Positions 1 to 9,471 of a stretch of 35,824 bases of DNA are shown in pieces; the stretch's first letter is position 1; each line of letters opens with the position of its first letter. The translations under genes and the position numbers were made by a program. The notes under the pieces were generated by a model. That model had not been told where the DNA came from and did not search any database. It saw only the letters and a program-made list of their open reading frames with translations. This DNA comes from an uncultured Eubacteriales bacterium (GTDB lineage Bacteria; Bacillota; Clostridia; Christensenellales; Borkfalkiaceae). The stretch is taken from contig UQHL01000027.1 of the NCBI GenBank assembly GCA_900540805.1, forward strand, positions 1 to 35,824, read 5' to 3'.

Positions 1-27
1 ATTAGGGCTATGCCCGAAACTGAAATA

Positions 28-46
28 CCACGCGCTACGCGCGTGG
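28..46 (+). terminator. GC-rich hairpin, possible terminator of an upstream gene
   Basis: A perfect 8-bp stem (CCACGCGC / GCGCGTGG) closes a 3-base loop and is followed by the AT-rich stretch ATATTTATTT. It could end a gene lying left of the window. The T-run is interrupted, so termination is uncertain. Confidence 0.35.
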
Positions 47-123
47 ATATTTATTTGCCCCGAAACAGAAAATGTGACGAAAAAGCGGGGTATGAGAAAG
101 GGGGCGGCGGCATATAATAGAGC

Positions 124-1119
124 ATGAAAAAAAGACGTATCATCGAATCGGCGGTGTGTTTTGTGCTCGCGGGGGTATTATGCGCTCTGTCCGTATTTAT
201 CGCCGTGCCCGCGCTCACGGCGAAATCCTCCTCGCCCCAGTCCCGCTCGGGGATCGTGCGGCTTTGGAACATCGACACGTTCGAGGGCGGCAAAGGGTCG
301 CGCTCGGCGTTTCTCAACCGTATCTCCGCCGCCTACGAAAAGGCGCACGACGGCGTATATATCATGGTTTCCTCCTATACGGCGGAGGGTGCGGCGGCCG
401 CGATACGGGAGGGGAATCTGCCCGATATGCTCTCTTTCGGCGTCGGATTTTCCGAGGCGGCCGAAAGCTGTCTGAAGATCAACGGCCGTTCGTTTGCGGG
501 CGGGCTGGTGGGAAAGGAATGTCGGGCGGTGCCCTGGTGCCGCGGCGGGTACGCGCTGTTCTGCCTCGAGGACGGGTTTGAGGACGCGGGCGCGGCGAAT
601 ACCGTCGTCTCTCTGGGCGGAAGTAATCAGCCGCTCGCCGCCGCGGCGCTTCTGCCGCTTACGGGAAATATTGCCGCGGAGGAATCCACTTCCGCTTACG
701 TGCGGTTTCTCAACGGGAAATATAAGTATCTTCTGGGTACGCAGCGGGACGTCTGCCGCTTCGCTTCGCGCGGCGTAAACGTTTACTGCAAGCCGATCTC
801 CGATTATTCGGACCTCTATCAGTATATCGCCGTGACTTCGAGAGACGCGGAGATCAAAAAGATTTGCGACGATTACGTAGAGAGTCTCCTGGGCGAAAAA
901 AATCAGAAGAAGCTGACCGAGATCGGTATGCTCAGCCCGTATTACGACATCTATTCGTCCGACAACCCCGCCGCCGACGAGCTGGAACGCGCAAGGATCG
1001 GTTATACGCTGAACGTCTTTACTTCGGCCGAAGGCTTAAACGGGGTAAACGCGGCCGCGAAGGACGTACTCGCGGGCGGAAATGCGGAAGTTTTGAAAAA
1101 TTTTCTGAAAGCGATTTGA
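124..1119 (+). CDS. Membrane-anchored extracellular solute-binding protein (ABC sugar-type family 1)
   Basis: The 331-residue product starts with a basic tip and one hydrophobic segment (about residues 9-32), then an exported domain. The stretch around residues 44-60 (LWNIDTFEGGKGSR) and the later PDMLSFG motif resemble the family-1 extracellular sugar-binding proteins of ABC transporters. No good lipobox is visible: the Cys near residue 20 is preceded by Leu, so an uncleaved anchor is as likely as a lipoprotein. At 331 residues it is shorter than typical sugar-binding proteins of 400-450. No permease or ATPase gene lies next to it, so its transporter, if any, is elsewhere. The start is uncertain: the nearest purine-rich Shine-Dalgarno-like stretch (AGAAAGGGGG, about 95-104) is unusually far from the ATG. 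The substrate is unknown. Confidence 0.6.
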   Translation: MKKRRIIESAVCFVLAGVLCALSVFIAVPALTAKSSSPQSRSGIVRLWNIDTFEGGKGSRSAFLNRISAAYEKAHDGVYIMVSSYTAEGAAAAIREGNLPDMLSFGVGFSEAAESCLKINGRSFAGGLVGKECRAVPWCRGGYALFCLEDGFEDAGAANTVVSLGGSNQPLAAAALLPLTGNIAAEESTSAYVRFLNGKYKYLLGTQRDVCRFASRGVNVYCKPISDYSDLYQYIAVTSRDAEIKKICDDYVESLLGEKNQKKLTEIGMLSPYYDIYSSDNPAADELERARIGYTLNVFTSAEGLNGVNAAAKDVLAGGNAEVLKNFLKAI

Positions 1120-1168
1120 AACACTTCCAAAAAATAAAAAAATATGCTAAAATAAAGGAGAGGAAATT

Positions 1169-2059
1169 TTGAAGGATTGGACGGGTCTTCTCGACGACGA
1201 ATGTTCGGGTATCGCGCACGAAGCGCCTTTCGGGTTTTCGGCGCATTGTTCCATAGGCTGCGGGGGCGGCGCGCGGGCGGCGTTTTATCCCGCCAATACC
1301 GCGGAGCTTTTGCTTCTCGTCGATCTGTTCAAACGGGAAGGCGTGAAATTTCTCGTTCTCGGAAATATGAGCAATGTGCTTCCCGCGGACGGTATGTACG
1401 AAGGGGCGGTCATCTTCACCAAACGGCTGAGGTCGGTGGGGATAGGGCAGACGGTGTTTGCCATGGCGGGCGTAAAGGCAAAGGCTTTTTTGGACGCCTG
1501 CGAACGGCACGGCAAGAGCGGCGCGGAATTCCTCGCGGGGATTCCCTGTTCGGTCGGCGGAGCCGTCTTTATGAACGCGGGCGCGCACGGAAAGCATATT
1601 TCGGATATCCTCGAAAGCGCGCTGGTCTATAAAGAGGGACGTATCCGCGTGACGTCGGCGGCGGAATGCGAATATTCGTATAAGCACAGCGTCTTTATGC
1701 GGGACGGAAGCGTGATTTTGGGCGCATCCTTTGTTTTGGAGGACGCAGACGGGGAAACGGTGGCAAAAAAGCGGGCCGAATATCTCGAAAAACGCAGAAG
1801 GCTTCCCGCGGGGCGCAGTATGGGCTGCACTTTCAAAAATCCGCCCGCGGAAACGGCGGGAAAGCTGATCGAGGGCGCGGGGCTCAAGGGGCTGCGGGTC
1901 GGCGGCGCGGTGATTTCGACGGAGCATGCAAATTTTATCATCAATGAGGGCGGGGCGACGTCCGCGGACGTGCGGGCGCTTATCAATCTTATCAAAAACG
2001 CCGTCTTTGCGCGCTACGGCGTCGAGCTGGAGGAAGAAATCAGATACATAGAGAACTGA
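1169..2059 (+). CDS. murB: UDP-N-acetylenolpyruvoylglucosamine reductase
   Basis: MurB reduces UDP-GlcNAc-enolpyruvate to UDP-MurNAc with NADPH and FAD in the cytoplasm, the second committed step of peptidoglycan synthesis. The 296-residue product shows the FAD-binding motif GNMSNVLPAD (65-74), GIPCSVGGAVFMNAGAHG (124-141), SMGCTFKNP (217-225) and the C-terminal GGAVISTEHANFI region ending in LEEEIRYI. It fits the short type II MurB form. The start is TTG, chosen because an AAGGAGAGG ribosome site sits just upstream and no ATG fits. The general-acid Ser of E. coli MurB (Ser229, in GSFFKNP) aligns with Cys220 here. The gene opens the murB-PHP-whiA group found in Firmicutes, although rapZ and yvcK are absent. 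Confidence 0.93.
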   Translation: MKDWTGLLDDECSGIAHEAPFGFSAHCSIGCGGGARAAFYPANTAELLLLVDLFKREGVKFLVLGNMSNVLPADGMYEGAVIFTKRLRSVGIGQTVFAMAGVKAKAFLDACERHGKSGAEFLAGIPCSVGGAVFMNAGAHGKHISDILESALVYKEGRIRVTSAAECEYSYKHSVFMRDGSVILGASFVLEDADGETVAKKRAEYLEKRRRLPAGRSMGCTFKNPPAETAGKLIEGAGLKGLRVGGAVISTEHANFIINEGGATSADVRALINLIKNAVFARYGVELEEEIRYIEN

Positions 2060-2146
2060 AAGTACGGGGAAAGCGGCGCATATCGGAAAGGAAAAGGAAT
2101 ACGGGGGAAAGCGACGGGCGTACATAAGGCAAAGAGAGGCACACAC

Positions 2147-2920
2147 ATGATTTTAACGGCGGATTATCATACGCATACCCCCTATTCCCACGGTAAAGGC
2201 ACGGTGGAGGAAAATGCGGCGCGCGCAAAAGAGCTGGGGCTGAAGCAGATCGGAATCACCGACCACGGCTTTTCACATCTCGCGTTCGGGCTTAAGCGGA
2301 AAAAAGTTCCCGATTTGATTGCGGACTGTAAAAGGGCTTCGGAAAAGCTGGGGATCGACGTGCTTGTCGGCATGGAATCGAATATTCGCGGGATAAGCGG
2401 ACTTACCGACCTCACGGAAGAAGATTACGACGACTTCGATCTCTTTATCTGCGGCAAGCACGTCTTTATCGCCTATGAAACTTTTTCCGATTGGCTGCAT
2501 TATTTCGGCGGCAATTTTACGGTGGATAAATTCGGGCGCAGGCCGCCGAAAGAATTGGTGGAACGCAACACGCGGGCGTATATCAATATGATTAAAAAAA
2601 ATCCCGTCGATATCGTCAGCCACTTAAACTATGTCTGTCCCGCCGACGCCGCGGAAGTGGCCAGATGCGCCGCCGACTACGGGACGTATATCGAATTGAA
2701 TTCGAAAAAGGCGCACCTGACCGACGAGGAGCTGTTCGCCGTATGCGAAACGGGCGTGCGCTTCGTCGTCGATTCGGACGCGCACTCGGTCGATCGCGTA
2801 GGCGATACGAAGCTTGTGGAGGAACAGCTCGCGCGCGTTTGCCTGCCGCCTGAGCGGATAGACAACATCGACGGGCGGCTTCCGAAATTCCGTTTTGCGG
2901 AATTCAAAAGGCACAGATAA
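2147..2920 (+). CDS. PHP-domain metal-dependent phosphoesterase (histidinol-phosphatase-like)
   Basis: The 257-residue protein is a single PHP domain. The metal-binding motif DYHTHTPYSHG is at residues 6-16, GITDHG follows near 36-41, a VSHLNY motif lies in the middle and DSDAH is near the C-terminus. These His and Asp residues would hold the two or three metal ions that hydrolyse a phosphoester. Such proteins are often annotated as histidinol phosphatases, but no histidine-biosynthesis genes lie nearby, so the substrate is open. A PHP gene between murB and whiA is common in Clostridia. It ends 9 bases before whiA, so the two are probably cotranscribed. Confidence 0.8.
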   Translation: MILTADYHTHTPYSHGKGTVEENAARAKELGLKQIGITDHGFSHLAFGLKRKKVPDLIADCKRASEKLGIDVLVGMESNIRGISGLTDLTEEDYDDFDLFICGKHVFIAYETFSDWLHYFGGNFTVDKFGRRPPKELVERNTRAYINMIKKNPVDIVSHLNYVCPADAAEVARCAADYGTYIELNSKKAHLTDEELFAVCETGVRFVVDSDAHSVDRVGDTKLVEEQLARVCLPPERIDNIDGRLPKFRFAEFKRHR

Positions 2921-2929
2921 AGGCGGACC

Positions 2930-3871
2930 ATGAATTTTACTTCGGATGTCAAAAGGGAGATCATATCGCGCGGCATTTCGGGCGGGGCGGCGAAAAAGGC
3001 GGCTCTGTCCGCTTTCGTGCGTACGAGCGGCGTTTTAGGCGAAACGGGCGGGCGGCGCACGTTTTATATCGTCAGCGAGACGGAAAACGTCGCGGAATTT
3101 TTTACTTCCCTGTTTGGGGATACATTCGGCGAGGAGCTTTCCGTCGCGCGCGCGTCCATGGATCGAATGAGCGGCCGGGATAAGCTGGTTCTCGCGTGCA
3201 TGAGCGAAAATCCCGAAAAGCTCCTGTGGGAGCTGGGGCTGTTAAAGCGGGGCGGCGGGGAATTTTCCTCGGGGATATCCAGGCGCACGGTGCCCGACGA
3301 AGACTGTGCGATCGCGTATATCAAGGGCGCGTTTTTGGGCGGAGGGAGCTGTATCCTCCCCGCCGAGGGCGGAAAGACGGGATATCATCTCGAATTCGTC
3401 TTTCCCGAAAAGCGTACGGCGGAGGAGTTTCGAGGGCTTCTGGCGGAGGAAGAGCTTATTTCCAAAGTGGTGGAACGCAGCGGCGCCGCCGTGGTCTATA
3501 TCAAAAGCAAGGAGACGATTTCCGATTTTCTTTCTATTTTGGGCGCGGAGAGCTCTCTGAAAAAGTTTTCCGAGCTGGTGGAACGCCGCGACGAGGCCAA
3601 CCGCTCCAACCGCGCGGCAAACTGTTTTTCGGGCAACGCCGACAAATCCGCTACGGCGGCGGTGAGGCAGGTGCTTGCCATTCGGGCGATCGAGCGGGAG
3701 GAGGGCCTGGAAAACCTGGAAACCGAGCTTAAGGAAACGGCGCGGGCGCGGCTGGAAAATCCGTCGCTGTCCTTGAAAGAGCTGGCGGAAAAGCTGGAAA
3801 TAAGCAAGAGCTGTCTCAACCACCGCATGCGGAAGATAGAAGAGCTTGCGTCGAAAATTTCGGCGAAGTGA
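2930..3871 (+). CDS. whiA: Sporulation/division regulator WhiA
   Basis: WhiA is a DNA-binding protein with a degenerate LAGLIDADG homing-endonuclease fold at the N-terminus and a helix-turn-helix at the C-terminus. In Firmicutes it affects cell division and chromosome segregation. The 313-residue product begins MNFTSDVKREI, typical of the family. The HTH region (about residues 225-310) includes NCFSGNADKSATAA and the recognition-helix segment LEISKSCLNHRMRKI. Length and gene context (downstream of murB, upstream of dnaE and pfkA) match Firmicutes WhiA. The usual neighbours rapZ and yvcK are not present between murB and whiA. Confidence 0.9.
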   Translation: MNFTSDVKREIISRGISGGAAKKAALSAFVRTSGVLGETGGRRTFYIVSETENVAEFFTSLFGDTFGEELSVARASMDRMSGRDKLVLACMSENPEKLLWELGLLKRGGGEFSSGISRRTVPDEDCAIAYIKGAFLGGGSCILPAEGGKTGYHLEFVFPEKRTAEEFRGLLAEEELISKVVERSGAAVVYIKSKETISDFLSILGAESSLKKFSELVERRDEANRSNRAANCFSGNADKSATAAVRQVLAIRAIEREEGLENLETELKETARARLENPSLSLKELAEKLEISKSCLNHRMRKIEELASKISAK

Positions 3872-3903
3872 TTATAAAAAATATTTTACGAGGAGAAAAG
3901 GGG

Positions 3904-5586
3904 ATGAAAGTAAAGAGTATCGGCTTATTGTTTGGCGGAATGTTTATCGCTTTAGGTCTTTTTGCCGCAGGCTGCGGAGCTTTGCAGGGCGACTCGACGG
4001 GGATCGAGCAGCCGCGGGAAGAAGCTTTGCTATTCGATACAGACGAGCTGTACGGCGAGTGCAGACTGTCGAATTTACGGGATTTTTCGGGCGCCGTTTT
4101 GGAAATTCCCGAATTCTATCAAGGAAAAAAGGTAGTCGAAATAGGAAGGCTGAGCGGGGACGCTTCTCTTGACGAAATCGAAAAAATCGTTTTGCCGCAA
4201 AGCGTAAAGAAAATCGGCGATTATGCCTTTTACGGAATGAGTAATTTGGCCGAAATCGTCGTGTCGGACGAAGCGGTTTTGGAGCGTATAGGCGAGCAGG
4301 CCTTTGCAAATTGTTCCTCTTTAACGGAATACGCGCTTCCCGCAACCGTAAAAACGGTAGGCGAAGAAGCTTTTACGGGGTGTTCTGCCTTGACGGAGTT
4401 TACAGTCGGCGCAAATGTAGAAAGTATAGAAATAAATACGTTTTTAGGCTGCGAGGCATTGACGGCGATCAATGTTGATGCGGAAAACTTATATTATTCA
4501 AGTCGGGACGGGGTGCTGTTTGACAAAGATAAAACAAATTTGATAGAGTATCCTTACGGAAAAACGACAGAGAGCTATACGGTCCCTGCTACCGTGAGTG
4601 AAATTGGCGCATGGGCTTTTTTCGGAAATAAAACATTGCGAACAATAGATTTGAATCAAGCAATTATGGTTCGTAAATATGCTTTTGCCGAATGTTCTAA
4701 CTTAACCGCCATTTCAGCGGACAAAATCAAGTATGCGGAAATAGGAGTCGTCGAGGAAACGCCTTGGTTAAATAATAAAACAAACGATTTCATTATGCTG
4801 GGAGGCTCGTTGTTGGAATACAGAGGAAGCGCCAAGGCTGTGAGTTTAGAAACAGCGGTTTCTATTTCTCCGTTCGCCTTTGCTGAAAATAAGAATTTAA
4901 AGTCGATTACGATAAAAAACGGATTGGTGAATATAGGAGAACGCGCTTTTTATAAATGCGAGAATTTGAGCGCCGTTTATATGAACAATACAAATCAGAT
5001 GGTGTTTATCGGCACAAACGTATTCGGAAGAAACGCTGCGGGCAGAAAAATCTATGTGCCCCGCAATCTCTACGACGAATACAAAGAAAACACTTTTTGG
5101 AAACAATATTCCGATTCCCTTACGGTACATCAAACGGTAATCAAATTTAATAGCAACGGGGGAAGCGCGTGCGCCGACGGCAGTGTGGAGTATCTTGGAT
5201 ATGTCGGAGAGCTTCCTGTCCCCGAGAAAGAAGGATATAAATTTTTAGGCTGGTACGACACCCCCGATTTTGCAGGAAGAAAGATCGAAGCGGGGCTGAG
5301 TTGGGATAGTATGGAGGCTGAAGTCACATTATACGCAAAATATGAGGAAAAGAAGCCGATCGTATATTCGATCAACTATTACCCTAACGGCGGGAGCATA
5401 GCCGCCGGCGCAGTGCATACCTATACGGCGGAGGACGACGTAATCCTGCCGACGGCTACAAAAAGCGGGTACGAATTTAAGGGCTGGTACTACGACGAAG
5501 AATTTACCCGGCCCGCCGGCAGCGGCTGGAAAAAAGGCGAGACGGGTATAAAATACCTGTACGCAAAATGGGAAGCCGTAAAATAG
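3904..5586 (+). CDS. BspA-type leucine-rich-repeat lipoprotein with C-terminal Listeria-Bacteroides repeats
   Basis: The 560-residue product has a lipoprotein signal with Cys24 after FAAG, so it is probably anchored to the outer face of the membrane. Residues about 60-400 are LRR_5 (BspA-like) repeats with the pattern GxxAFxxCxxLxxxxxP. The C-terminal 140 residues hold two Flg_new (Listeria-Bacteroides) repeats marked NGGS and GYxFxGWY. The family is linked to adhesion or surface display. I chose the ATG at 3904 because it follows ACGAGGAGAAAAG and gives a clean signal peptide; an in-frame GTG at 3868 inside the whiA end adds 12 non-signal residues. The middle of the gene (about 4470-5010) is much richer in A+T than its neighbours, suggesting acquired sequence. 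Confidence 0.85.
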   Translation: MKVKSIGLLFGGMFIALGLFAAGCGALQGDSTGIEQPREEALLFDTDELYGECRLSNLRDFSGAVLEIPEFYQGKKVVEIGRLSGDASLDEIEKIVLPQSVKKIGDYAFYGMSNLAEIVVSDEAVLERIGEQAFANCSSLTEYALPATVKTVGEEAFTGCSALTEFTVGANVESIEINTFLGCEALTAINVDAENLYYSSRDGVLFDKDKTNLIEYPYGKTTESYTVPATVSEIGAWAFFGNKTLRTIDLNQAIMVRKYAFAECSNLTAISADKIKYAEIGVVEETPWLNNKTNDFIMLGGSLLEYRGSAKAVSLETAVSISPFAFAENKNLKSITIKNGLVNIGERAFYKCENLSAVYMNNTNQMVFIGTNVFGRNAAGRKIYVPRNLYDEYKENTFWKQYSDSLTVHQTVIKFNSNGGSACADGSVEYLGYVGELPVPEKEGYKFLGWYDTPDFAGRKIEAGLSWDSMEAEVTLYAKYEEKKPIVYSINYYPNGGSIAAGAVHTYTAEDDVILPTATKSGYEFKGWYYDEEFTRPAGSGWKKGETGIKYLYAKWEAVK

Positions 5587-5632
5587 ACGGCCGACAGATA
5601 AAGATAAAAAAGACAGAAACGGAAAGGATAAA

Positions 5633-8600
5633 ATGACAGATTTTGTACACTTACATTTGCACACCGAATACAGCCTTCTCGACGGAGCCGCCAAAGTGGA
5701 CGACCTCGTCGATTATCTCGTAAAAAACAACATAGACTGCTGTGCCGTAACCGATCACGGCAATATGTACGCCTCCCTCTATTTTGCGGAGGAGTGCGTC
5801 AAAAAAGGAATCAAATATATCATCGGCTGCGAGCTTTACGCCACGGACGATTATCTCGACAAGCGGCCGGGTACCAAGACGGAGCATATTATCGTGCTTG
5901 CCAAAAACAAGACGGGGTATAAAAATATCGTCAAGCTGGATTCGCTTTCGTATATCGACGGATTTTACGGCAAGCCGAGGATCGACTATAAGCTGTTGAA
6001 ACAGTACCACGAAGGAGTGATCTGCCTTTCCGCCTGCCTTGCGGGAAGAATGCCTCAGTTGCTGATGCACGGCGATTACGACGGCGCAAAGGAATGGGCG
6101 AGGGAAATGAAAGAGGTGTTCGGGGAGGATTTTTACATCGAAATCCAGGATCACGATATCCCCGAAGAAAAGCAGGTAATTCCGCAGTTGATTCAGATCG
6201 CGCGGGAGCTGGACATTCAGCTTGTCGCAACCAACGACGTTCACTATATCTATAAACAGGACTGGGAGGCGCAGGATATCCTGCTGTGTATTCAGACGAA
6301 AAAAACGCTTGCCGATCCCAAGCGCATGAAGTTTGAAACGCACGAATTTTATATGAAGACGGGCGACGAGATGGCGCAGCTGTTCGATTATGTGCCCGAG
6401 GCGATTTCCAATACCCGCGTGATCGCCGATAAAATAGAGGAGCCTGTTTTCGACCTCAAACCCAACGGGACGCCCATCCGGGATACCTCGCTTATCCCTC
6501 TCTACACCCCCGACGACGGTTCCACCTCGCCCGATTATCTTACGCGGTTGACGTGGGAGGGGCTTCCCAAACGCTACAAAGATATCACCGATACGATCAA
6601 ACAGCGCGTCGAATACGAGCTGGGCATCATCATCAAGATGGGGTTCGCCGATTACTTTTTGATCGTCTGGGACTATATCAACTGGTCGCGTCTGCACGGG
6701 ATACCCGTGGGGCCGGGCAGAGGTTCGGGCGTAGGCAGTATCGTCGCCTATTCGATCGGGATCACCGACGTCGATCCTTTGCGGTACGAATTGATTTTCG
6801 AACGCTTCTTAAACCCCGACCGGGTTTCCATGCCCGACTTCGACGTGGACTTCTGTACCAAGCGGCGTTATGAAACGATCGAATACGTGCGCGAAAAATA
6901 TCATCCCGAAAACGTGGCCCAGATCGTTACGTTCGGTACCCTCGCTTCGCGGGCCGTCATCAAGGACGTGGGGCGCGTTATGGGCGTGCCGTATTCGGAG
7001 ACGGATAAGGTCGCCAAGCTCATGGACGGCAAATCCACGATACGCGAGCTTTTGGGGCTGAATATCCCCGTCATGGAGAAGAAGCTTCAGGACCCGGCTC
7101 TGCCCGAGGACAAGCGGATTGAAAAGGAAAAGGACCTCGCGGAGCAGAAAAAGAAAAAGAACCCCGAATTTATCGACGTTTACGAAAACAACGAAGAACT
7201 GCATCGGGTCATCGACATGGGCTTAAAGCTGGAAGGCATGCCCAAAAATACCTCCGAGCACGCCGCGGGCGTGGTTATCTGCCGAAAGGTATTGTCCGAT
7301 AACGTGCCTCTGGCGAGGAACGGCGAGGATATCGTCACGCAGTTCGACATGAAGGAAGTGGAAGCGGTCGGCATGCTGAAGATGGACTTCCTCGCCCTCA
7401 CGACGTTGACGGATATCCAGAATACCCTCAATTATATCAAGGAGGGGCTGGGGATCGACGTCGATTTCAACGAGATAGGCTACGACGTCCCCGAAGCCTA
7501 TCAGCTGATTTCCTCGGGAGATACGGACGCGGTGTTCCAACTCGAACAAGGCGGCATGAAAAAGTTTATGAAAGACCTTCAGCCGAGCTGTCTCGAAGAT
7601 CTTATCGCAGGAATCTCTCTCTACCGACCCGGCCCCATGGACTTTATTCCCACCTATATCCGCAATAAAAACAATCCCGATAAGATCGTTTACGACACGC
7701 CTTTGCTGGAGCCGATCCTGAAAAATTCTTACGGCGTCATCATCTATCAGGAACAGGTTATGCAGATATTCCAGAAGCTTGCGGGATATTCGTTGGGGCA
7801 GGCCGACCTCGTGCGCCGCGCCATGGCGAAAAAGCACAAGGACGAGCTGATGGCGCAGAAGGATAAATTCATTTACGGCGACATCGACAAGGGGGGGAAT
7901 ATTACGGGCTGCGCCGCGCAGGGCATTCCCGCGGACGTGGCGGCGAAAATTTTTGCGGATATGGAAAGCTTCGCCTCGTACGCCTTCAACAAGTCGCACG
8001 CGGCCGCTTACGCCGTCGTCGCTTACCGCACGGCCTATCTTAAATATTTCTATCCCAAGGAATTTTTGGCGGGTATCCTTAACGACCGTATCGATAAAAT
8101 AGAGGAAATTTCCAAGTACATCGCGTACATGAAGGAAAAGAATATCGAGGTTCTGCCCCCCGACATCAATAAATCCAAGGCAATTTTCTCCGTTCAGGGC
8201 AACGGACTGCGCTTCGGGCTCGGCGCGCTCCGCGGCGTCGGACAGGCGCCTATAGAGGGCGTCATCAACGAACGCAACGAGCACGGAGAATTTAAGGATT
8301 TTGCCGATTTTGCTCTCCGTTGTGCGAAATACGTCAATAAAAGGATTGTGGAAAGCCTCATTTACGCGGGCGCTTTCGATTGCTTCGGCTATACCCGCTC
8401 GCAATTCGCGGCGGTCTATGACGAAGTGATCACCCGCGTCAACGCCATGGATAAACAGAAGGCGGGCGCGCAAATTTCCCTGTTCGGGGATATTATCGAG
8501 GAACAATCCATTGATATTGACTATCCGACTATTCCTGAATACGAGCAGACGGAAAAGCTCTCAAAGGAAAAATCGGTGCTGGGCGTTTATGTCAGCGGAC

Positions 8601-9271
8601 ACCCTTTTGAGAAATTCGCGCCTTATTTCAAGGATAAAAGCTTTAATTGTTCTATGCTTACCGAGTATCTCGAGGACGAGGAGACGGGCGCAAAGACCTA
8701 TACGGAAATCTCCGACGGCCAGCAGGTGACGATGGGCGGCATGGTCGCCGCGACGAAGAAATTGCAGACCCGTTCGGGCTCGTTTATGGCGTTTGTCACC
8801 ATCGAAGATCTCTACGGCACGGTGGAATGCGTGTGTTTTCCCAATGTTTACGAACAGATTCGGAGCTTCCTCGTCGTCGATGCGGTCGTTTCCTTAAGCG
8901 GAAAAATCGACATCAACGAGGACAAGGCGCCCACGATTATCGTGGACAGAATGACGGAGTTTAAGCTCGACGAAGCGCCCGCGGCGGCAAATAAAGCGGC
9001 GGCGCCCGTCGCGGAGGAAAATTCGGCGGCGCCCGCGCGGCGGGAAGAAAAGCCCTTGAGAGAGAAAAAGCTTTGGCTGAATATCACGGGGCTGGAGAAT
9101 GCAGATGTGGAAGAACTGATGGAAACGCTGTGCTTTTACGAGGGGGAAACCTCCGTATGCTTTGTAAACGCAGGGAAAAAATTTGTCTGCTCGCAGAAGG
9201 TTAACCCCAACCGCGCCCTGATGGCCGAGCTGTCGAGCTTTTTAAGAGAAGATTGTATAAAACTTGTCTGA
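5633..9271 (+). CDS. dnaE: DNA polymerase III alpha subunit, DnaE type
   Basis: This is the 1212-residue replicative polymerase subunit of the DnaE class, acting at the fork in the cytoplasm. It starts with a PHP domain (HLHLHTEYSLLDGA at residues 6-19). The polymerase core shows GPGRGSGVGSIVAY, the catalytic MPDFDVDF motif near residues 399-406 and a third Asp in LKMDFLALTTL near 585. The palm and finger region has SLYRPGPMDFIP, and the SHAAAYA segment follows. A helix-hairpin-helix and an OB-fold lie in the last third, ending in a roughly 70-residue tail after an Ala-rich linker (about residues 1116-1140). Firmicutes normally also carry PolC; whether this genome does cannot be seen here. 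The gene follows the LRR gene by 46 bases and precedes pfkA. Confidence 0.95.
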   Translation: MTDFVHLHLHTEYSLLDGAAKVDDLVDYLVKNNIDCCAVTDHGNMYASLYFAEECVKKGIKYIIGCELYATDDYLDKRPGTKTEHIIVLAKNKTGYKNIVKLDSLSYIDGFYGKPRIDYKLLKQYHEGVICLSACLAGRMPQLLMHGDYDGAKEWAREMKEVFGEDFYIEIQDHDIPEEKQVIPQLIQIARELDIQLVATNDVHYIYKQDWEAQDILLCIQTKKTLADPKRMKFETHEFYMKTGDEMAQLFDYVPEAISNTRVIADKIEEPVFDLKPNGTPIRDTSLIPLYTPDDGSTSPDYLTRLTWEGLPKRYKDITDTIKQRVEYELGIIIKMGFADYFLIVWDYINWSRLHGIPVGPGRGSGVGSIVAYSIGITDVDPLRYELIFERFLNPDRVSMPDFDVDFCTKRRYETIEYVREKYHPENVAQIVTFGTLASRAVIKDVGRVMGVPYSETDKVAKLMDGKSTIRELLGLNIPVMEKKLQDPALPEDKRIEKEKDLAEQKKKKNPEFIDVYENNEELHRVIDMGLKLEGMPKNTSEHAAGVVICRKVLSDNVPLARNGEDIVTQFDMKEVEAVGMLKMDFLALTTLTDIQNTLNYIKEGLGIDVDFNEIGYDVPEAYQLISSGDTDAVFQLEQGGMKKFMKDLQPSCLEDLIAGISLYRPGPMDFIPTYIRNKNNPDKIVYDTPLLEPILKNSYGVIIYQEQVMQIFQKLAGYSLGQADLVRRAMAKKHKDELMAQKDKFIYGDIDKGGNITGCAAQGIPADVAAKIFADMESFASYAFNKSHAAAYAVVAYRTAYLKYFYPKEFLAGILNDRIDKIEEISKYIAYMKEKNIEVLPPDINKSKAIFSVQGNGLRFGLGALRGVGQAPIEGVINERNEHGEFKDFADFALRCAKYVNKRIVESLIYAGAFDCFGYTRSQFAAVYDEVITRVNAMDKQKAGAQISLFGDIIEEQSIDIDYPTIPEYEQTEKLSKEKSVLGVYVSGHPFEKFAPYFKDKSFNCSMLTEYLEDEETGAKTYTEISDGQQVTMGGMVAATKKLQTRSGSFMAFVTIEDLYGTVECVCFPNVYEQIRSFLVVDAVVSLSGKIDINEDKAPTIIVDRMTEFKLDEAPAAANKAAAPVAEENSAAPARREEKPLREKKLWLNITGLENADVEELMETLCFYEGETSVCFVNAGKKFVCSQKVNPNRALMAELSSFLREDCIKLV

Positions 9272-9300
9272 AAAATTTCGAAAAAGAAGTGCAAAAGACT

Positions 9301-9328
9301 TTGTTTTTTTTGAAAAGTCTGTTATAAT
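9301..9328 (+). promoter_or_regulatory. Candidate sigma-A promoter for pfkA
   Basis: A -35 box TTGTTT at 9301-9306 is separated by 16 bases from a perfect -10 box TATAAT at 9323-9328. It would give a leader of about 135 bases before pfkA. That leader contains short GC-rich inverted repeats but no riboswitch I recognise. Confidence 0.6.
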
Positions 9329-9471
9329 ATATCGGAATAGCGTTTTTATGCCGACAAAAAAGCGGGAAAATCGACGGGAATCGAGGCGGCGGGAAAAGAG
9401 CGTACTACGCCGCGCGTAAAACAGCGAAAATTTTTAGGATTTATAAATTTATTCTGACGGAGGATTATACT

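Noticed and set aside
113..118. TATAAT just before the first gene
   Set aside because: It lies only 5 bases from the start codon and has no -35 box at the right distance.
1019..2146. A 375-codon - strand frame over murB
   Set aside because: It is antisense to murB, has low-complexity Arg/Pro/Phe composition, and lacks a ribosome site.
7223..8506. A 427-codon - strand frame inside dnaE
   Set aside because: Antisense shadow of dnaE with no family motif.
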